Shown: positions 28,917 through 39,888, counted from the first letter of the stretch. The stretch: 39,888 bases of DNA from Cladosporium sp. IMV 00045 (GCA_001931905.2 MSJI02000025.1:1-39888); one strand, 5' to 3'. A program made the numbers and translations. The notes: a model not told the origin generated them from the sequence alone.

Positions 28917-31600
28917 ATGTCACAAGCTCATCGCGTGCAAGAGTTGCTGGACGCCTTGACTCTGGAAGAAAAAGTCTCGCTTCTTTCCGGTGCAGATGGC
29001 TGGCATACGCAGAACATCAACCGGCTGGGTATTGGCTCTGTGAAGGTACGTCCATCCGTCGTGTGATGCAAACCCCTCCTAGCTCGCGAGTGCTGACTGC
29101 CCAGACAACTGATGGACCAGCCGGCGCTCGCGGAGGACTTTCTGTGGGCGGACCTACGGCTGCACTCCTTCCAGCTCCTGTGCTGCAAGCCGCCACTTGG
29201 TCTAAGAAACACGTTCGTGATATTGGCCGCATCCTCAGCCGTGAAGCTCAGTCCAAGACCGCACAAGTTGTTCTTGCACCAACAATCTGTTGCTTGCGCA
29301 ATCCGCTGGGTGGAAGGAACTTCGAGTCATTCTCCGAAGACCCTTTCCTAAGCGGCACTCTGGCAATTCAGCATGTCGCGGGCGTGCAAGAGAGCGGCCA
29401 TGTTGTGGCGACTGCAAAACACTAGTAAGTCCCGGCTCACCCTGGCAAATCCCAATGCTAACAGGTAAGCGTGGCGAACGAGCAGGAGCATCACCGGTTC
29501 AGCGTAAGTGCTGAGATAGAGGAGAAGGCTCTGCGAGAGATCTACCTCCGTCCATTCGAGATGCTGGTCAAATCCGAGACCCCACCAGCATGCTTCATGA
29601 CGGCGTACAACAGGGTGAATGGCAGTCACATGGACATGCATGCTTATCTGCTCAAAACAGTCTTACGAGACCAATGGGGCTTCAAAGGCCTTGCAATGAG
29701 TGACTGGGGCGGTACGAACTCAACTGTCCAGAGTGTTCTCGCTGGTTGCGATCTTGAGATGCCGGGCCCGGCTTTACGGAGAGGCAGCAAGTTGGTAGAA
29801 GCGTTGAATGGACCAGACACCGGCGATTTGGAATTGGCTGTCGACATGTCCTGCCGAAGGGTCTTGGATCTGGCTGAGAAATTGGGAAAGTCAGGACTGT
29901 CAGCCCAAGAAGCAGAAGCAACCAGAGACCAAAAGGAATCGTCTGCTACCAACGACACCGACGTGGCCACTTTGCGCCATATCGCCGCCCATGGTATGGT
30001 TCTGCTGAAGAATGAGCATAGAACGCTCCCTCTAAATCCGGCATCGTTGCAAGGTAAGAAAATCGCATTCGTGGGACCAAATGCATTCGCTGGTGCGTCG
30101 AACGGCGGAGGGAGCGCAGCGATGAACCCTCAGTATCTCAGCCAGCCATACGAGTCTTTCCGCACAATCCTTAATTCGAAGGGAATCGATGCCACTTTAG
30201 GCTTTACAAGCGGCTGCAGGTCACATAAGTGGTTGCCTCTCCTGTCCGGGGATCAATGGAAGGCTCCTCGTGAGCCACTGAAGTTGCTTCGTGTCGACTT
30301 CTTCTCTTCCATTGATTGCACAGGCGAGATTTTGGAGACCCAATACCGAGACAACTCAAATATCGACCTATTCGATTCCGGGCCTGAGAGTTTGAGAAAC
30401 GGCGGCCGGCCATACTCTCTGCAAATGCGTTCGGTCATGACTCCAACAACTAGCGGGGATCATGCTTTCGGCGTTTCAAGCGTTGGCGGTGCCAGATTGT
30501 TCGTTGACGGCAGCATGGTCCTGGAAAACTCCACTTGGACTGGTCTTAGCGAATCATTCTACGCATTCGGGAGTCCTGAAGTGTGTGTCAACGTACGCTT
30601 AGAGGCCCAACAATCCTACGAAGTTGTGCTCGAAGCGTGGTCCGAGTCCGGTAACGCGGACGTGGCAACTGACTCTGTCGACATTGAGCCCATGCATGTC
30701 TATGGCGCTCAGCCATCTACTCGCCTGGGCTATCTGGAGGAAGACCGAAGTTCTATCGCCGAAGCGGTGGAACTCGCGAAAGCAAGCGACATCACAGTCG
30801 TGGTCCTCGGCCTCAGCGAAGAGTGGGAAAGCGAAGGATATGACAGGAAATCTATGGCTTTGCCTGGAAAGCAGAACGAGCTAGTCAGAGCTCTGCTGGA
30901 CGTTGTGCCTTCGAACCAGATCATCATTGTCAATCAGTCTGGTTCGCCGGTCGAAATGCCTTGGGCAAATGACGCCCCAACAATCCTTCAGGCGTGGTAT
31001 GGAGGCCAAGAGGCTGGCAATGCACTGGCAGATGTCCTACTTGGTGCTTCTGCTCCAAACGGGCGCTTGCCCATGACCTGGCCTTATGCATACTCTGACC
31101 TTCCTTTCGCGAGCGATGAGTCAAGCTGGCCTGGCGTCCACGACATCGTCGAGTACAAGGAGGGAACAAGTGTCGGCTACCGTTGGTTTCTCGAAACTGA
31201 TTTGCAACCCCAGTGGTGGTTTGGCTACGGTCTCGGGTATTCCAAGTTTTCCCATGAGATCAAGAGCATCTCGAATAAACAAGATTGTTGGGTCTTGGAA
31301 GTACAGATCACCAACATAGGTGACGCTTCTTCGGAAGAGGTGGTTCAGGCGTATGTTTGGCCCTCAGGAATTCCCTCATTGCGAATGCTTGCAGGTTTCG
31401 ACCGCACAAAGTTGATGCGGCCGACAGCTGCAGTGGTTATCAAAATCGAGGTTCTGCAAAGGAATATCGCCAGATGGGCCAATGGTAAATGGGTTCTATC
31501 TGCAGGTTCGTACGTGGTGGCTCTGGGCAGGCACGCCGGTGATGATGATGCTACACTCGCATGCGTCGACAATCCAAATGACCTTTTCTGGTTGCCCTGA
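28917..31600 (+). CDS. GH3 beta-glucosidase with PA14 domain, copy B
   Basis: Counterpart of 9565-12252. Exons 28917-29045, 29105-29424 and 29470-31600 give 859 aa. One codon is missing relative to copy A (LLDVVPSN for LLDNVVPSN). The nucleophile MSDWGG, acid/base region EEWESEGYDR, PA14 domain and C-terminal FnIII-like domain are intact. The unusual second-intron acceptor (TAAG before C, with a stop-producing CAG just upstream) is conserved. Scattered substitutions throughout (for example KSETPPACFM for KAETPPACVM, SGIPSLRML for SGNPSLRML). In this copy the frame is open upstream of the chosen ATG to another ATG (28881), but copy A is not, so the shared start is used. Confidence 0.93.
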
Positions 31601-32446
31601 AAGCTATCATGCGAGTCAGCAACTGATCAGATTAGCGACTCGCTAGTACATCTGCAAAACCCGGGTTAATAAAGTCAATATAACTTATGGGCTTATGGGC
31701 AATGCTATGATGAAGTCGCAAAGCAACCTCTGGTCGAGCGCTCGTTTATCGAAGTCGATCAAGACTTAAGACGGCAAGTAGGAGCCACTTGTGCTTTCCC
31801 GTGCGCCAGGGATAATCTCAAATAACTTCAATCGAAAGGTGGTCGTATCAGACGTGAGTGAACGGTTGATGAAATGAAAAAAGAAACTTGCCGAAAGTGT
31901 GCCATAAGAAGATCTGGTACAGCGCTCGTGTCTATCAGAGAACCAGATCGAACGATTGCAACAAGGTAACAATGCCAGAGGGAACGAAACGAAGCATGGA
32001 AAATGGAAAATTGTAATTGGGAAGCACGTCCACGCCGCACAAGCGAGGAGTGATCTTTCCGCGTGGAGATGCGGGGGCGCATGAAGCGAAGATAGCCAAC
32101 TGTACTCCGCACTCTCGCACTGTAGGGTACGGCATTGGCATTACTTGGCCCGGCTATATCACTCAGCCACGCCGGTGTGCCATTCGTGGGATCTGGCCAT
32201 CAAGTCTTTCCGGACAAAATCCTTCTTGAACAATATCTTCCATGTGGCTTCAATGCTATGGAAACCAAGAACTCGTCTTCCCGATCGTCATCATCACGAG
32301 GAAGAAGAGGAAAGATGCGAGATGAGCTACACCACATCCTATGACCCAGGAGACTATAAGTAGGCGTGGCTCCCTTGTGAGATCAAGATTCTACGTCTGC
32401 AGCAGTCTTCTCATTCCAGCCGCAACCCACCTCCGCATCAGTCAAC
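31601..32446. other. Intergenic region between GH3 and PL3, copy B
   Basis: Counterpart of 12253-13095. No gene. A local duplication of cttatggg occurs near 31685 that copy A lacks. The TATA-like element is at 32355-32359. Confidence 0.5.
32355..32359 (+). promoter_or_regulatory. TATA-like box of pectate lyase gene, copy B
   Basis: TATAA in actataagtagg, about 90 bp before the start, at the same place as in copy A. Confidence 0.45.
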
Positions 32447-33682
32447 ATGAAGTTCACCACTACTGCCATCGCTGCCGTCTCGCCGGCACTGCTTCAAGCA
32501 GCTGCTATCAACAAGCGACAGAATGAGGTCGAAGGCGCGCCCGATGCCACTCAAGCCGACCTGTCTGCCCGCCCACCTCACAGATTCCCCTTTCCTGTCA
32601 CCACATTCCCCGTAGCGCAGGGCGACGTCGTTACCGATGATGCTATCTACGTTGCAGCCGGAACCACCTTCGATTGCGAGATGAAGAGGTACTCGCGACC
32701 CGCGGGCTTCTGCAACGAACAGGCCGAGGGTACCGACGCTGATGCTGTCTTCAACCTTCTTCCTGGCTCCACCCTCCGTAACTGCATCATTGGAAAGGAC
32801 CAGTCTGAAGGTGTCCACGCCCTTGGTGACGCTTGGGTAGAGAATGGTAAACGATCCGTGTGAGCCTATAAATTGATTTGACACTGACAGCTCGCTAGTC
32901 TGGTGGGAAGACGTCTGCGAAGACGCCTTGACCTCCAAGGGACTCAACACCCAGTCAGTGCACTCATGTCTCTACTCGATCATGCTAAGGCTAACGATCT
33001 CGCAGACTCCGTGTCATCGGTGGTGGCGCCATGAACGCAACCGACAAGATCTTCCAGGACAACTCTCTGGGCGGCAAGTACAACATCACGGGCTTCTACG
33101 CTCACACATTCGGCACATTCTACCAATCGTGCGGCAACTGCTTGAACCAAGCCAAGCGCAACGCTACTATCGAGAAGTCGATTGCTCTCTTTGGTACCAG
33201 GCTTGGAATAATTTCTCCCAACTGTACGTCCAACTTTCATCAAGATTCCGATGATTCGCTACTAGACGATCAACAATCGAACGACGACCCCATCGGCCTC
33301 GTTATTTCCCTATAGATTGCGACCCTTCCCCATGACTTGCCAAGAAGTATTTGCTAATCATTCTGCACAATCAGATGGTGATGAGATTCGCATCAAGGAC
33401 ACTTTCTACGAGAACATCACCGAGATGGTCACTAAGGAGATTGGCAACAACGTCCAAACTGTAAGTCATCTCGCAATCGACCAGAACTTCAAGTGCAAGT
33501 TCAAGCTGACTCTTCCCAAGTCTCCGATCCACATGGGTTCCGGACCAGACAGCGCATATGCGCTCTACAACCTGACCCGTGACAACATCCTGGAGTGGGA
33601 AGGCGAGACGCCGGAATGGCAGTACGTGCCCGAAGAGCCCTATGAGTGGCTCGATGCTGCCTGGCCCAACGGATATAACTAG
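32447..33682 (+). CDS. Pectate lyase, polysaccharide lyase family 3, copy B
   Basis: Counterpart of 13096-14338. Exons 32447-32846, 32899-32953, 33006-33223 and 33375-33682 give 326 aa, the same length as copy A. The signal peptide is identical. VWWEDVCEDALTSKG, GGGAMNATDKIFQDNS and YQSCGNC are all present. Few replacements (EGAPDA for EGEPDA, SRPAGF for SRPEGF, CKFKLTL for CKFDLTL). The third intron is 151 nt and much diverged from that of copy A while the exons are nearly identical, a clear contrast between selected and neutral sequence. Confidence 0.9.
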
Positions 33683-34398
33683 ATCAGAACTTTGATCGTG
33701 GTCGACTGGGGAGGAGAATCAGGGTTTGATGGTTGTGCGAGTCTGTTCATAAACAGATAGACTTTTCCGGCTGCAACATGCTAATGAGAACGATGATTAC
33801 ATGCTCCGTTGACATCCATTTTGACTGTCCTTTGGATTGCACCTTCTACAACGTACGTCAGCCTAGAACGCGTCTGTCTTGTCTTCGGGAAGCTCACTAG
33901 ACATCATGCAAGGAACGTCACATAATTGACATCGTTTGTTACACCTGGTTGCTACATGTGCTGCTAAGATTCCAGGAAGAGGGCTTGTCTGTGCATATAA
34001 GGTACCTGAGCCAACTAGATCAATTCTACACATAACATGTAGTTTCAAGCAATTGTAGACGAACAATTTGCTCCTAAATACGTTCTTCACGTATGAGATT
34101 GCTCTCTGTTCATTTGCTTCTTTCTTACGTCCCCTTCGGAATTCGAAAGTCACTAGGATGGTTTGTCAAATCATCGTATCGCAGATCTTAGGATTACCCT
34201 GAGAGTTATTGGCCTCTTGTATGCGAGTGGTCAACCCTGGGAAAAGCGTTCATCGTCTTGGAAGGTGAAGCACGAAGTGAAAAAAGCGATGTTCGTGAGC
34301 TAACTTCTGCGACTGCTACCTATGGCCTAGGCTGTTTTCTGCCTAGGTAGCTTGAGCACGCTGTGAGACTCATATAGTTATCGACGAGCTGGAGAAAT
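33683..34398. other. Intergenic region between convergent genes, copy B
   Basis: Counterpart of 14339-15072. No conserved frame. More diverged than the flanking coding sequence. Confidence 0.5.
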
Positions 34399-35532
34399 TT
34401 ATTCCAGAGATTCGCCTTCCCGCTGTACCGCTGCATCGTGATATTCAGCCCATTGATAAGATGGCACCGTGCAGTAGAAGAAGAAGTACACCCAAATGTA
34501 GCCAAGCAGTCGCCTGACTACCGTCGGGATGCAATGTTTGACACTTCTTGGAATCGCACGAATCACCAGTGACTCCGCGAACCCACCAATAAAGTTGAGC
34601 AGTAGAAATCTCAGATCAAGAAAAGGGTCGAGATCTGGCTCGGCTTTGAGGTTTGCGAAACAATGCGCAACTCCAGAGAATGCGAAGACCCAAAATGCAA
34701 CAAAAGCTTTCTCTGCAGCAGTTCCCGCTTTGAGCCCCAGGATTCGCCGTGAAAAGACTTGGCCGTACGTAGCCTGAGATGGAGAGGCGATTCTATGCCA
34801 GAAAACACCCCAAAAACGACGTAGGCTGTATGCCTGCATCGGATTTCCAAAAAGCGGCGGCCAATCGTCCGGATGGTCCACAGGAAGAAACACCACGAAT
34901 AGAATGGCCAATACTGTATGTAGGGTGTGGACGAAAATGATGCTGACCCAAGCCCAGTGGAGTGCAAGAGAAAGCCGAAGAACAGCCTGCCGATCGAGCT
35001 TGAAATGCATGTAACCACGGTTCTGCTCGGTGAAGTCGTCGGGCTCTGGATTCAGGGTCGCCAGTATCAGAGTCTCACATGCGATGCATGCGATCCCGGT
35101 CGCGGCCAGTTCCAGCAGTTTGCGCGCCAGAAACGTCATTCGCTTGGTGAAAGAAGGTTTTCCATCTGGATGATGTTGAAGATGAGACCTTTGAGGATTC
35201 ATCCAAGCTTTCAAGGCAACGACGGTGTCACCGCGACCAGGACAAGCCTTCCGCAGTTCGTTCATGGTCCAGCATTCGACTATGAGCGCAGATGTATGAT
35301 GCACTGCCGCACATATTGCCGTCAATGCCACGAACCACACACTTTCGGGCAATATTAGAGCCAATCGATCGGCCTTGCGAAAGCATTGCAGATGGAACCA
35401 TATGTGGAGCGGCAGTAATTTCCAGCGAGAGTTTGTTGGCTGACAAAGAGATATATAGAATAACGGAATCGTTGCGAGAAACCAAGCGATTGGTTCAAAA
35501 ACAAATAGCGTTTTGTAGAGAGATTCCGTCAT
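34399..35532 (-). CDS. Wax-synthase-like MBOAT acyltransferase, copy B
   Basis: Counterpart of 15073-16206, also 377 aa with no indel. DDWPPLFGNP and the catalytic histidine in SGVAHC are kept. Substitutions cluster in the loop around residues 95-130 (KACPGRGDTV, LQHHPDGKPSFTKRM), which is probably a solvent-exposed region, and near the C terminus (KHCIPTVVRRLLGYIW). Membrane helices are preserved. Confidence 0.88.
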   Translation of the reverse strand: MTESLYKTLFVFEPIAWFLATIPLFYISLCQPTNSRWKLLPLHIWFHLQCFRKADRLALILPESVWFVALTAICAAVHHTSALIVECWTMNELRKACPGRGDTVVALKAWMNPQRSHLQHHPDGKPSFTKRMTFLARKLLELAATGIACIACETLILATLNPEPDDFTEQNRGYMHFKLDRQAVLRLSLALHWAWVSIIFVHTLHTVLAILFVVFLPVDHPDDWPPLFGNPMQAYSLRRFWGVFWHRIASPSQATYGQVFSRRILGLKAGTAAEKAFVAFWVFAFSGVAHCFANLKAEPDLDPFLDLRFLLLNFIGGFAESLVIRAIPRSVKHCIPTVVRRLLGYIWVYFFFYCTVPSYQWAEYHDAAVQREGESLE

Positions 35533-36073
35533 TGCTGAGTCCTAAGGTGCACTCTCATAGGTGGCGTGATAGTCTTGGCAGAGGTTCATAGGCATAAGAC
35601 GAACAATTCAAGGAGGGCGGCCGCGCTTTTATATGGCTGCTTCAATCGAAGGTGGCTAGGCACTTACCGGGCCCACACTTGACGTGATGTGGGTCATGAC
35701 TTGTCGAGTCTATCAATAGCATCTAACATTGGGAATATCATGGTGGAAGCAATCCGCGCATTTTGTACAAGAAGTGAATTGCTACGAAGAGCCTTCGATT
35801 CATTTTAGGCACTGAATTGGAAAATTGGCTTTGGATGTCCATGATTACCTCGAACCCAGAACCTTTCAATCGGCGTCAAGTTCACACCCGGAAACTGACT
35901 GAGCTCCTTCCAAGTTATGACATTTACTATCTACAAGGATTTACACGATTGACAATTTCATGTCTGCTCAATTCTCTCTCCCGCAGCTAGCTCATATCAA
36001 TTCCTCTCCATCGTTCGTCGCCATCATTACGGGTCCGGTTTCGATTGAGTTCCGGAAGTAGCGTTCAACTCGT
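35533..36073. other. Intergenic region upstream of acyltransferase, copy B
   Basis: Counterpart of 16207-16746; no gene seen. The TATA-like sequence before the acyltransferase is conserved near 35630. Confidence 0.45.
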
Positions 36074-36596
36074 TTATGCAACAGCCTGCAGGGCCTGAGC
36101 GAGCTGGTTGAACTCGTCCTGGCTGAGGCCGGAGTACTGGAGGCAGGCAGAGCCACAAGGCACGGCGTAAGGACCACCGGAGCCGTCGCCAGCGAGAACG
36201 TTGGCGAGGTTCATGCAGTAGGCCGGGACGTTGTCGAATTGGATGACTACGCATCCCATCAGTAAAATCCAACATCGAGACAAGGCTTCACTTACCATCA
36301 GCGGCGGGGCTGGTGACATCGACGGAAGTCGAAGTGAGAGCGTTGAAGCAGCGGTTGTACTCCTGGTCAGAGACACCGGGGTAAGGGCTGGTGTTCTGGG
36401 GAACACGCTTCATGATGTAGTGGTCGTCGCGCTTCGCCTTCTTGGTGGCGACGTCAACACCGACGTTCCAGGCACCGGTGCCAACCTCGGCGCCGATCTT
36501 TGCGAGAAGGCCAATGCCACGTCCAAGGTTGGCCTCGCCAGTCTGAGCGAGGACGGCGACGACGGCCGTGAAGGTGCTGAGGGTGTTGAAGTGCAT
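36074..36596 (-). CDS. Secreted four-cysteine protein, 157 aa, copy B
   Basis: Counterpart of 16747-17269. Exons 36596-36296 and 36246-36074, 49-nt intron, same length. The signal peptide and all four cysteines are unchanged. The few replacements are near the KR sites (RDDHYIMKRVPQN for RDNHYIMKRLPRN) and at SDQEY, ALPC/AVPC and GLSQDEF. The leader keeps the TATA-like element. Confidence 0.8.
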
Positions 36597-37343
36597 TTTG
36601 AAGGATGAAGTGTAGTTTGAAAGAGTTTTGTTTGATGAAGTAGTTGTTGTTGTAGATGATGGTGATGCTGTATGATCTCTGGGACGAGGGAATCGTACGG
36701 CCTTATATAGGCGTTCCGGTGGCCTTTGGCTCGACACCTTCGATCATTGTCAGCTGTCTGGTTGCACTGCGATCATCGATCAGCTTCATGCTCACGAGGG
36801 TTGCATGTGTGCCTGTTGCGTTGAGCTCGTCTGCAACATTCCTTCACTCGCCAACGACAATCCTCAAAGGGCCCATGATGTGGAGTCTACACTGCCACTG
36901 TACTTTCCAATGCCAAAGCACTAGCGGTTGGCCGAAGGATTCTACCACTGTAAAGATGACGTCTGGAATCTGGAATGGCAGGTAATGGTTTCTGATGGAT
37001 GGATGTGAACTTCAAGGCTCGTTAGAGATTAAGAGCCCAGTACATCATGAAAACTCACCGTCAGCTTCATAAATGCCCAAGTCTCCCAGTCATAGTTACC
37101 AGAATCAAGCATGTTGCCTCAAAATCTATGCAATCCTCTTGTCTCATTGCAGAAAAGGCGAAATTAAAAGGCAATTATTTCCGCTTGGCATAGGTTGAAG
37201 CGTGCATCGTCTCTGCTCGTATCGAGCTCATCGAGCGCCAATAGTACGTTTAGCATGATGAACTTGGCCGCCAGATCCTTCGTGGTTTCATTCGGTGGAG
37301 ATGTTGGATTCATTCTGGCTGCCTATTCGCACAGTCGGAATGA
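36597..37343. other. Promoter region of four-Cys protein and diverged 3' part of the unknown locus
   Basis: Counterpart of 17270-18004. It holds a TATA-like element (36703-36709) and, near 37180-37310, minus-strand sequence resembling LLALDELDTSRDDARFNLC of copy A. Confidence 0.4.
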
Positions 37344-38020
37344 TTAAACGATCGTGGGTACAATGGAAAGGATGAGAGAGTAGGCACTCGCTGAGTTCTT
37401 CCGGAGGATGTGCCGAAGCAGGGCGCCTGAGAGAAAAAATGAAGGCATTTTGTCAAGCGCAGAAATAAAATGCACCATTGCACTTTGTTGCCTCGAGTTG
37501 TGTAACCACAGCCGCAGCGGAGTCGTGACCCGTAGGAATCGTTCTAAGTATCCTGAAGTTGGCTGGAGATATGGAGAGCCCAGACCGTCGGAACAACTCT
37601 CGAGGCTGTAATTAGTTAGCGCTTGCTCAAGAAGTGGACCAAATGGAGACGAGAGCTGAACATCACCTCGTCTACAAGCGACGAAGGAATCGACCCAAGG
37701 CTCCAGACTGACTCTCTCATAACATATGGAGCAAGCGTTCCCAACAACTAGTCTGGTCACCAGTTCCCCGACGATGCTAAGTGGCACGTTGGAGATATCC
37801 ACAGGTGCGACTCGAGCCAGAGAGCTGCATATCATCCACGTGCGGTTGTGAGACATAGAGACGGCAAGGTCCCGATCGGGTACCTGTCGGAGGCGGCTGA
37901 GGCGCTCGCGCCGAGCCCTACCAAAGGCGCGAAGGATTCGATATGTGGAACTTTTGTTACATCTGTCGGGTCGGATGTGATGCTTGACTCAAGATCCGGC
38001 TTGGCTCTACTCCTCCACAC
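37344..38020 (-). pseudogene. Unknown locus, probably decayed gene, copy B
   Basis: Counterpart of the minus-strand locus at 17611-18700. Here a 170-codon frame (37856-37344) runs from SHNRTWMICSSLARV through VACRRGDVQLSSPFGPL to ILRKNSASAYSLIL without a stop. The preceding segment WRSRAKPDLESSI to SDRYPIG is in a different frame because two bases present in copy A (CACACA versus CACA in the SHN codons) are missing. Together the copies suggest an ancestral frame, or exon set, of more than 220 codons that broke independently. Family not recognised. Confidence 0.3.
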
Positions 38021-38739
38021 ATCGGCTAACTCCTCGGGGAAAACACATTTCTCTCCACCTCGTGTTGACCTTGTCGTTTCTGCAGTAATTGCCTATCTCT
38101 CAGGCCTCTAGGGCCTTGGATTTCAAATTCGCGAATACCTAGCGTGTGAAGAAGGATTCAAGGCCTCCACTATAGTGTTGGCAGTCACTGCAACAATGGT
38201 CCGTCGCTCCCGATGTGTTGGGACGTGGGCCCTTGGCATCCACGTGCAAACAAATGATCGATTCATGGTTCTTTCACAAGCACTGCGACGTCTGGGCAAA
38301 AACGTCACCGGCTGCCAACATCCCCCGCCGCCTGCATATTGACACTGCGAGGAAACGCAGTGGCCATCGAATCAAGACTTACCCTTTCCGAAGAGCAATA
38401 ACGGCTCTGAACTCTCTGGAAGACGTTAACCTCAGAGGGAAGGTGAGTGTCGTCAGAGTTGGATACGGCCTTGCTCCGAGATGCGTGCCTTTCATCGTTT
38501 GCCTTTGGTCTCACCCGTCTTTCGACTTGACCTGACTTCCCGTTCAATCACTCTTTTGCGCCCATCCATCTGACTTTCGTGTACTCTTGAACCGCTCGCT
38601 CTCCGTCTTCAAAACTGACTCAATTTGGGAAGGTCCTCAACTTGAGCTAGTACACAAAGTCGAAGGCAACAAGCTCCGACCAACCATAACCACTTGCCAT
38701 CTAAACATTGCGATTGGGTTCCCTCAGGAACCGTCAGCT
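38021..38739. other. Region without a recognised gene upstream of disordered protein, copy B
   Basis: Counterpart of 18701-19402. The frame preceding the ATG at 38740 is open from 38587, but the equivalent stretch in copy A is closed, so it is treated as leader sequence. Confidence 0.45.
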
Positions 38740-39219
38740 ATGGGAAGCGATCAGGAAGCCCCTTCGAGGGAACCGGCAGACGTCCAAGAAGGGCAGAAGC
38801 AATTCAACGAAGCAAAAACCAGCAGTGATGCAGCTTCTGAGCAGCGACCATCTCTCGCGCCACGAAGCAGCATGGAAAGCAGAGCGACCACACTGCCATC
38901 CTACCGTGAGCAAGCTGATCAACCTCCGAGGTACAGTAGTACCAGTACCCGGCCAGGACCGTCTGCGCAAAATCCCAGACCCAGAGCACCAGCTAGTAGT
39001 TCTGGAGTCAGCGCAGCGGCAATAAGCGCGGTCATGGCTACCTCGAGCTCAGAACACGACAAGATGCACTCGAAGGGCACCAAGAAGGTCGACGACTGGA
39101 ACAAAGACAGTACGTACAAGGGCAAGCTTGCCAGGATGACAGGAAGCTCTGGCAAGTGGAACTACTTTGGTGCGGATGTTGGAGAGAACCCTTTCAAGCG
39201 TTTCGGTAGGAAGAAATAG
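38740..39219 (+). CDS. Small disordered protein with conserved C-terminal tail, 159 aa, copy B
   Basis: Counterpart of 19403-19885 and one codon shorter in the serine run (PPRYSSTSTRP). The C-terminal tail TYKGKLARMTGSSGKWNYFG and the end FKRFGRKK are conserved. Substitutions concentrate in the first 50 residues (EAPSREPADV, FNEAKTSSDAA). A longer in-frame start at 38587 exists only in this copy. Confidence 0.7.
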   Translation: MGSDQEAPSREPADVQEGQKQFNEAKTSSDAASEQRPSLAPRSSMESRATTLPSYREQADQPPRYSSTSTRPGPSAQNPRPRAPASSSGVSAAAISAVMATSSSEHDKMHSKGTKKVDDWNKDSTYKGKLARMTGSSGKWNYFGADVGENPFKRFGRKK

Positions 39220-39373
39220 AGTCGGCGTACCGACTGGGCAAGATCCTCATGTTCCTTTCCAATGACATACACCCTCTTGCTGCATGATCATCTCGGACAA
39301 CTGCAAATCGTGTTCACCCTCGCCTTCTCGGGCGGTCCGGTATCATCCAGCCCTCTTCCATCAGCATAAAGCC

Positions 39374-39634
39374 CCATCAGCCCACACCATCGACGGAGTC
39401 ACCGAGAGAGGCGTCATGTGGTATTCTTACCTCTCCGATCTCTGTGAATATATCATCGATCCCCTCGACCACAGCACTGACAAGGCCACTGAGAAAGGGG
39501 TTATCCGCTGTTAATATCTCTCCATCTCCTGTGCATATACCATCGACTGCCCAGCCTACAACTCTGATCAAGCCGCTGAGAGAGGCGCTGTCGGCGGTCG
39601 ATGTCTCTCCGTCATCTGTGCAAATACCATCGAC
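39374..39634 (-). repeat. About 87-bp imperfect tandem repeat, three units, copy B
   Basis: Units begin VDGICTDDGE, VDGICTGDGE and IDDIFTEIGE on the minus strand. They are in frame with each other, matching copy A unit for unit. Confidence 0.6.
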
Positions 39635-39704
39635 TTCCGATTCGAAAACAGCATGTAGGCTCGCGGAGAAACACAGGCCTTCATTCGTTCAATTACCTCC
39701 CTCC

Positions 39705-39785
39705 CCTCCCCTCTCCCCCTGGCCCACTCCCTCCCTCTCCCTCTCTCTCTCCCTCTCCCTCTCCCTCTCCCTCTCCCTCATCCTC
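39705..39785. repeat. CT-rich microsatellite
   Basis: Runs of ccctct and ctct units on the plus strand. The copy A equivalent (about 20360-20440) is shorter and less regular, so the tract has expanded in B or contracted in A. Confidence 0.75.
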
Positions 39786-39888
39786 CCTCGCTGCTGCCTT
39801 CCCTCCCCTTTCCATCAACCAATTCACCCTTGTAGAAACCCAGAACGCCCAAAAAAAAAGCAAACAGAAGGAAAAGAAAAAAAAAAAA

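Larger units (their letters stand above)
22873..39888. repeat. Segmental duplication, copy B
   Basis: Collinear copy of 3522-20513 in direct orientation. It begins at the element junction within the dioxygenase gene and continues to the window end, including the A-rich tract that in copy A directly precedes the RdRP 3' end. The duplication may therefore extend further right. Confidence 0.93.
39220..39888. other. Repeat-rich end of copy B
   Basis: Contains the same 87-bp tandem repeat (units from 39634 down to about 39374, minus strand) and, at about 39705-39785, a longer (ccctct)n microsatellite than copy A, then an A-rich tract where the window ends. No gene seen. Confidence 0.55.

Noticed and set aside
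1..39888. tRNA, rRNA or CRISPR arrays
   Set aside because: No cloverleaf with conserved boxes, no rRNA-like sequence and no regularly spaced short repeats were seen.

Overview
This window looks like nuclear DNA of a filamentous ascomycete fungus. The evidence is spliced genes with short introns (47-71 nt in most cases, GTNNGN donors, CTAAC-type branch points, YAG acceptors), and fungal gene families: an RNAi-type RNA-dependent RNA polymerase, a PA14-containing GH3 beta-glucosidase, a PL3 pectate lyase, an MFS sugar porter and an MBOAT wax-synthase-like acyltransferase. The set would suit a plant-associated or plant-litter Dothideomycete, but that placement is inference.

Layout. Positions 1-368 are one end of a repeated, non-coding element with telomere-like sequence in a hairpin loop. 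Positions 369-3521 are single copy in this window: a complete aldo/keto reductase (529-1702, minus), a cupin of the mandelonitrile-lyase-like class (2448-2816, plus) and the 3' part of an intradiol dioxygenase gene. From about 3522 to 20513 comes block A: dioxygenase, a 99-aa conserved protein, a six-Cys secreted protein, an MFS sugar transporter, GH3 beta-glucosidase, PL3 pectate lyase, wax-synthase-like acyltransferase, a four-Cys secreted protein, a decayed unknown locus and a small disordered protein. Positions 20514-22549 hold the C-terminal part of an RdRP carrying one stop and three frame breaks, cut by a 20-N assembly gap (22550-22569). Positions 22570-22872 repeat the left element exactly. 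Positions 22873-39888 are block B, a second collinear copy of block A (same genes, strands and introns; by eye about 95-97% identical in coding sequence and less between genes).

The main findings are this roughly 17-kb segmental duplication and what happened after it. In copy B the element truncates the dioxygenase and removes three of its four iron ligands. The unknown locus is broken differently in each copy. The element is identical at its two sites although the blocks have diverged, so it moved after the duplication, unless the scaffold join is artificial. The neighbouring RNAi polymerase is a probable pseudogene.

Function. The intact genes fit uptake and breakdown of plant material: pectate lyase and secreted proteins outside the cell, a sugar or related-compound porter in the membrane, a cytosolic beta-glucosidase, and an intradiol dioxygenase with cupin and aldo/keto reductase neighbours suggesting aromatic-compound metabolism. 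The pathway link is inferred from proximity only.

No tRNA, rRNA, CRISPR or transposase gene was recognised.
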